Translations under genes and position numbers: made by a program
Notes under the pieces: generated by a model
The model's input: only the letters and a program-made list of their open reading frames with translations
What the model was told of the DNA's origin: nothing
The model's database searches: none
Shown: piece after piece, positions 5,574-9,183 of the stretch
Numbering within the stretch: position 1 is the stretch's first letter
How the letters are laid out: each line of letters starts with the position of its first letter
Origin: DATAYA01 sp036272815
GTDB lineage: Bacteria > Pseudomonadota > Alphaproteobacteria > Acetobacterales > Acetobacteraceae
Assembly: GCA_036272815.1 (NCBI GenBank)
Contig: DATAYA010000056.1
Coordinates: forward strand, 1-9,183
Direction: 5' to 3'
Length of the DNA stretch: 9,183 nt

Positions 5574-7057
5574 GCCTGCTCGACCTGACCATCGCCGGCG
5601 CCGCCGCCGGCCTGCGCGCGCGCGACTTCACCGCGGCCGCGCTGACGCAGGCGCATCTCGACGCGATCGAGACGCTCAATCCCAAGCTCAACGCCTTCGT
5701 CACCGTCACCCCCGACCTCGCCCGCACGCAGGCCGCGGCGGCGGATGCGGCGCTCGCCCGCGGCGAGGCCGGCCCGCTCGCCGGCATCCCGCTCGCGATC
5801 AAGGATCTGTTTTGCACGGAGGGCGTCCGCACCACCGCCGGCAGCCGCATCCTCGGCAATTTCGTGCCGCCCTACGAAAGCACGATCACCGCCCAGCTCC
5901 GCCGCGACGGCGCAGTGTTCCTCGGCAAGGCGAACATGGACGAGTTTGCGATGGGCTCGTCGAACATGACCTCGGCCTGGGGCGCGGTCGAGAACCCCTG
6001 GCGCCGGCGCCAGGACCGCGACGCCGCGCTGGTCCCCGGCGGCTCCTCCGGCGGTTCGGCCTCGGCGGTCGCCGCGCGGATGGCGCTGGGTGCGACCGGC
6101 ACCGACACCGGCGGCTCGATCCGCCAGCCGGCCAGCTTCTGCGGGATCGCCGGCATGAAGCCGACCTACGGACGGTGCAGCCGGTGGGGGGTCGTCGCCT
6201 TCGCCTCCTCGCTCGACCAGGCCGGCCCGTTCGCCCGCTCGGTCGAGGATTGCGCGATCCTGCTGCGCTCGATGGCCGGGCACGATCCAAAGGACAGCAC
6301 CAGCGCCGACCGCCCGGTGCCCGACTTCGCCGCCGCCTGCGCGCGCGGCGTGCGGTCCTTGCGCATCGGCGTGCCGCGCGAATACCGCGTGGACGGCATG
6401 GCCGGTGAGATCGACGCGCTCTGGGCGCAGGGTGTCGCATGGCTGCGCGACGCCGGCGCCGAGATCGTGGAGGTCTCGCTGCCGCACACGAAATACGCGC
6501 TCGCGACCTATTACATCGTCGCCCCCGCCGAGGCGTCGTCCAACCTCGCCCGCTACGACGGCGTCCGCTTCGGCCTGCGCGCCGACGGTGCTGACCTCAC
6601 CGAACTCTACGAGCGCACCCGCGCCGAAGGCTTCGGCGACGAGGTGAAGCGGCGCGTCCTGATCGGCACCTACGTCCTCTCGGCCGGCTACTACGACGCC
6701 TATTACCTCCGCGCACAGAAAATCCGCGCGCTCATCCTGCGCGATTTCACCGACGCTTTTTCGAAGTGCGACGCGCTGCTGACGCCGGCCACGCCGACCG
6801 CCGCCTTCGCGCAGGGCGACCGCATGGACGACCCGGTGACGATGTATCTCAACGACGTGTTCACCGTCCCCGCCAACATGGCGGGCATCCCCGGCATGTC
6901 GGTCCCCGCCGGGCTCGACGCGCAAGGGCTGCCGCTCGGCCTGCAGGTGCTCGGCCGGCCGTTCGACGAGGAGGGCGTATTCGCGGTCGCCGCCGCGATC
7001 GAGCGCGCCGCCGGCTTCTCCGAGCGCCCCGCACTGCTGGCGGGAGCCGACGCATGA
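5570..7057 (+). CDS. gatA: Asp-tRNA(Asn)/Glu-tRNA(Gln) amidotransferase subunit GatA (glutaminase)
   Basis: The 495-residue amidase-signature enzyme releases ammonia from glutamine and passes it to GatB. The Ser-cisSer-Lys triad is visible: Lys78 in GIPLAIKDLF, cis-Ser159 in VPGGSSGGSASAVAA, and nucleophile Ser183 in GTDTGGSIRQPASFCG; the 24-residue spacing of the two serines matches known GatA. Other family stretches are MKPTYGRCSRWGVVAFASSL and the C-terminal NMAGIPGMSVPAG and GLPLGLQVLG. A few extra residues (WRRRQDRDAA) sit before the VPGGSS motif, in a loop that varies between lineages. The start overlaps gatC and the stop overlaps the gatB start (ATGA at 7054-7057). The gene is complete and intact. 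Confidence 0.98.
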   Translation: MSLLDLTIAGAAAGLRARDFTAAALTQAHLDAIETLNPKLNAFVTVTPDLARTQAAAADAALARGEAGPLAGIPLAIKDLFCTEGVRTTAGSRILGNFVPPYESTITAQLRRDGAVFLGKANMDEFAMGSSNMTSAWGAVENPWRRRQDRDAALVPGGSSGGSASAVAARMALGATGTDTGGSIRQPASFCGIAGMKPTYGRCSRWGVVAFASSLDQAGPFARSVEDCAILLRSMAGHDPKDSTSADRPVPDFAAACARGVRSLRIGVPREYRVDGMAGEIDALWAQGVAWLRDAGAEIVEVSLPHTKYALATYYIVAPAEASSNLARYDGVRFGLRADGADLTELYERTRAEGFGDEVKRRVLIGTYVLSAGYYDAYYLRAQKIRALILRDFTDAFSKCDALLTPATPTAAFAQGDRMDDPVTMYLNDVFTVPANMAGIPGMSVPAGLDAQGLPLGLQVLGRPFDEEGVFAVAAAIERAAGFSERPALLAGADA

Positions 7058-8517
7058 GCTATTCGGTCGCAGGCGAGAGCGGCGCGTGGGAAGTCGTGAT
7101 CGGCCTCGAAGTCCACGCCCAGATCATCAGCGCGGCGAAACTGTTCAGCGGTGCCGCGACCGGGTTCGGCGCGGCACCCAATTCGCAGGTCAGCTTCGTC
7201 GATGCGGGGTTTCCGGGGATGCTGCCGGTCATCAACCGCGAATGCGTGGCGCAGGCGGTGCGCACCGGGCTCGGGCTCGCGGCGCGGATCAACCTGGTCA
7301 GCCGCTTCGACCGCAAGAACTACTTCTACGCCGACCTCCCCGCGGGCTATCAGATCAGCCAGTACGAACAGCCGATCGTCGGCGCCGGCGCGGTCTCGAT
7401 CGAACTCGCCGATGGCACCACGAAGGACATCGGCGTGACCCGCCTGCACATCGAGCAGGACGCCGGCAAGTCGCTGCACGACCAGGACCCGATTCTCTCC
7501 CTCATCGACCTCAACCGCTCCGGCGTGGCTCTGATGGAGATCGTCAGCGAACCGGATTTGCGGAGCCCCGAGGAAGCCGGCGCGTATCTGCGCAAACTGC
7601 GCAGCATCCTCCGCTATCTCGGCACCTGCGACGGCAACATGGAGGAGGGCTCGCTGCGTGCCGACGTCAACGTCTCGGTGCGCCGGCCGGGCGAGACGTT
7701 CCGCACCCGCTGCGAGGTGAAGAACGTCAACTCCATCCGTTTCGTGATGCAGGCGATCGAGGCCGAGGCACGGCGCCAGGTCACGGTCTGGGAGGAGGGC
7801 AACACGGTCGAGCAGGAGACCCGTCTCTACGATCCCGGCCGCGGCGCGACCCGTTCCATGCGCAGCAAGGAGGACGCGCACGACTACCGCTATTTCCCCG
7901 ACCCCGACTTGCTGCCGCTGGTGCTGGACGCGGATTGGGTGGAGGATCTGCGCGCGGGCCTTCCCGAACTGCCGGACGCCAAGCGGGCGCGACTGATGCG
8001 CGAGCACGGGCTGCCGGCCTACGATGCGGGCGTGCTGGTCGCCGAACAGGCGATTGCGGATTTCTTCGAGACGGTGGCACGCGGGCGCGACGCCAAGCTC
8101 GCGGCGAACTGGATGATTGGCGACTTCTTCGCCGCCCTCAACCGCACCGGGACGACGATCGAGACCTCGCCCGTCTCCGCCGACCGGCTCGGCGCGTTGC
8201 TCGACCTGATCGCCGACGGCACGATCAACGGCCGCATCGCCAAGGAGGTGCTGGAGGCGATGGTGGAGACCGGGGAGGCCCCGGCCGCGATCATCGAGCA
8301 GCGCGGGCTGCGCCAGGTGACGGACACGGGTGCCATCGACGCGGCGGTCGCGTCCGTGCTGGCGGCCAACGCCGACAAGCTCGCCGAATACCGCTCGGGG
8401 AAGGAAAAGCTGTTCGGCTTCTTCGTCGGCCAGGTGATGAAGGCGATGGCCGGCAAAGGAAACCCGGCGCTGGTCAACGAGGCGCTGCGGCGGGGGCTGG
8501 GGGCGCCGGGCGCGTGA
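7054..8517 (+). CDS. gatB: Asp-tRNA(Asn)/Glu-tRNA(Gln) amidotransferase subunit GatB
   Basis: The 487-residue GatB activates the misacylated Glu- or Asp-tRNA with ATP and amidates it with ammonia delivered from GatA. Seen: VVIGLEVHAQI with Glu19 and His21, and RLHIEQDAGKS with Glu134, which match the metal-binding residues known in GatB; then SLIDLNRSGVALMEIVSEPD, EEGSLRADVNVSVR and the DYRYFPDPDL hallmark. The C-terminal third is the YqeY-like tRNA-binding domain (NWMIGDFFAALNR, TINGRIAKEVLE, FFVGQVMKAM). The frame is open upstream of 7054 only because gatA overlaps it. The start in the ATGA overlap fits the family. With gatC and gatA it forms a complete operon, implying that the organism makes Gln-tRNA and/or Asn-tRNA by the indirect route. 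Confidence 0.98.
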   Translation: MSYSVAGESGAWEVVIGLEVHAQIISAAKLFSGAATGFGAAPNSQVSFVDAGFPGMLPVINRECVAQAVRTGLGLAARINLVSRFDRKNYFYADLPAGYQISQYEQPIVGAGAVSIELADGTTKDIGVTRLHIEQDAGKSLHDQDPILSLIDLNRSGVALMEIVSEPDLRSPEEAGAYLRKLRSILRYLGTCDGNMEEGSLRADVNVSVRRPGETFRTRCEVKNVNSIRFVMQAIEAEARRQVTVWEEGNTVEQETRLYDPGRGATRSMRSKEDAHDYRYFPDPDLLPLVLDADWVEDLRAGLPELPDAKRARLMREHGLPAYDAGVLVAEQAIADFFETVARGRDAKLAANWMIGDFFAALNRTGTTIETSPVSADRLGALLDLIADGTINGRIAKEVLEAMVETGEAPAAIIEQRGLRQVTDTGAIDAAVASVLAANADKLAEYRSGKEKLFGFFVGQVMKAMAGKGNPALVNEALRRGLGAPGA

Positions 8518-9041
8518 ACCGGCTGCTCGGGATGGCGCTTGCCGGACTGTGCGCCGCCGTGGCGGTGCCGCCGGTGCACGCCGCGAATTTGGCCAAGCTC
8601 GACATCGCCGCCTTCTGCCGCGTCCACCCGACCGACGACGATCCGGGACAGACCCATTTCGCCCCGCGCTACGACGCGGGCACGCTGCCCGATCAGGTGC
8701 GCGAGACGGGTGCGACGAACTGGCGCTGCATGGGCGGCCATGCCTGGCTCTGCCTGGACAGCGCCGACGGCGCCGCCTGCTCGCCCAAGGACCCGAGCCG
8801 GACCCCGAGCCGCGCCATCCACGACACCTGCGCGGACCAGCCCGGCCTTGATCACGTGGACCGCGCCGCGATGGGTGCCTCGGCCTCCGCCTGGCGCTGC
8901 GACGGGCGAACCCCGCTCATCATCCGCACCGTCCCACTCGACGCGCGGGGCTTCATGGTCGGCCCCTGGCAGCGCTACGTCGTCCGCGACGGTGCGGTGA
9001 TCGCGCCGCGCCAGGACGATTTCCAGACCGACCCGCGGTAA
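8514..9041 (+). CDS. Small exported cysteine-rich protein of unknown function
   Basis: The 175-residue product starts with a GTG that overlaps the gatB stop (GTGA, 8514-8517). It has a signal peptide: NRLLGMALAGLCAAVAVPPV followed by H-A-A, with likely cleavage after Ala23. The mature part has six cysteines (35, 72, 80, 89, 106, 129), an even number compatible with three disulfides in the periplasm. Two similar W-R-C-x-G turns occur, NWRCMGGHAWLC (69-80) and AWRCDGRTP (126-134). I recall similar W-R-C repeats in uncharacterised exported proteins of alphaproteobacteria, but cannot name a family. An ATG at codon 7 (8532) would leave a shorter signal peptide. The overlap suggests co-translation with gatB, though a functional link is unlikely. 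The stop is only 3 nt from the convergent gene's stop. Confidence 0.75.
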   Translation: MNRLLGMALAGLCAAVAVPPVHAANLAKLDIAAFCRVHPTDDDPGQTHFAPRYDAGTLPDQVRETGATNWRCMGGHAWLCLDSADGAACSPKDPSRTPSRAIHDTCADQPGLDHVDRAAMGASASAWRCDGRTPLIIRTVPLDARGFMVGPWQRYVVRDGAVIAPRQDDFQTDPR

Positions 9042-9044
9042 CAC

Positions 9045-9183
9045 CTATCCGGTGATCGCCGCGATCAGCCGCTCGTTCGACCGCCGTGCCATCCCCGGGA
9101 TCAGCAGCGCGTCGAGCAGCCACCACAGCAAGATGAACGCGAGCCCGACATAGCCGATCATCACGAAGGTCAGCGCCCCCGAC
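9045..9183 (-). CDS. C-terminal end of a TM2-domain-like membrane protein (partial)
   Basis: The window edge cuts this gene; 45 codons and a TAG stop (complement of 9045-9047) are visible. The residues read GALTFVMIGYVGLAFILLWW, then LLDALLIPGMARRSN and ERLIAAITG. A hydrophobic helix followed by W-L-L-D-x-L-L-I-P-G-M and a basic, polar tail is the usual end of the TM2 domain, a two-helix hairpin of unknown function. It converges with the cysteine-rich protein gene. The start and first helix are outside the window. Confidence 0.7.
   Translation of the reverse strand, partial: SGALTFVMIGYVGLAFILLWWLLDALLIPGMARRSNERLIAAITG

Noticed and set aside
5543..6925. 460-aa minus-strand frame opposite gatA
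   Set aside because: It is an antisense shadow caused by high GC at third positions: low complexity, no family features, and fully overlapped by an unmistakable gatA.
6703..8007. 434-aa minus-strand frame opposite gatA/gatB
   Set aside because: Another antisense shadow; gatA and gatB in this span are intact and conserved.
7086..8513. Long plus-strand frame through gatB leading into the cysteine-rich protein gene
   Set aside because: The part inside gatB is an out-of-frame shadow; the real gene begins at the GTG at 8514 with a signal peptide.

Overview
The window is very GC-rich and compact, with strong GC bias at third codon positions and long antisense shadow ORFs. Together with the divergent ruvX / gatC-gatA-gatB arrangement, this points to an alphaproteobacterium, plausibly of the Rhodospirillales/Acetobacteraceae type. 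The placement is inferred from style and gene order, not from a search. No phage, IS, tRNA, rRNA or CRISPR sequence was seen.

The main observation is at 927-1145, in a stretch that looks empty to an ordinary ORF finder. A 72-codon gene there carries an in-frame TGA at codon 11 and reads as a complete SelW-like (Rdx family) selenoprotein with the redox motif C-G-M-U. It has a good Shine-Dalgarno sequence (GGAGG). A GC-rich hairpin with a G in its apical loop follows the TGA at a distance expected of a bacterial SECIS element. The codons after the TGA keep the conserved Rdx pattern (GVFEITVDG, FSK, GRFP). The organism should therefore make selenocysteine, although no sel genes lie in this window.

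Layout from left to right: a DUF72 (YecE-like) gene on the minus strand; divergently, the SelW-like selenoprotein; a strong hairpin; a small DoxX-like membrane protein on the plus strand. Converging on it is a minus-strand pair made of a VOC-GNAT fusion protein followed 11 nt later by a DUF4336 protein. Next, also on the minus strand, come ruvX (Holliday-junction resolvase-like/YqgF nuclease) and an MFS transporter whose start lies inside the end of ruvX. Divergent from ruvX are gatC, gatA and gatB, joined by ATGA overlaps. They encode the complete tRNA-dependent amidotransferase, which makes Gln-tRNA(Gln) and/or Asn-tRNA(Asn). A GTGA overlap couples gatB to a small exported cysteine-rich protein. 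The right edge cuts a convergent minus-strand gene that looks like the C-terminal end of a TM2-domain membrane protein.

Housekeeping functions (translation fidelity, RNase H-fold nuclease) occupy the right half. The left half holds small accessory genes, of which the selenoprotein is the most notable and the one most likely to be missing or truncated in automatic annotation.
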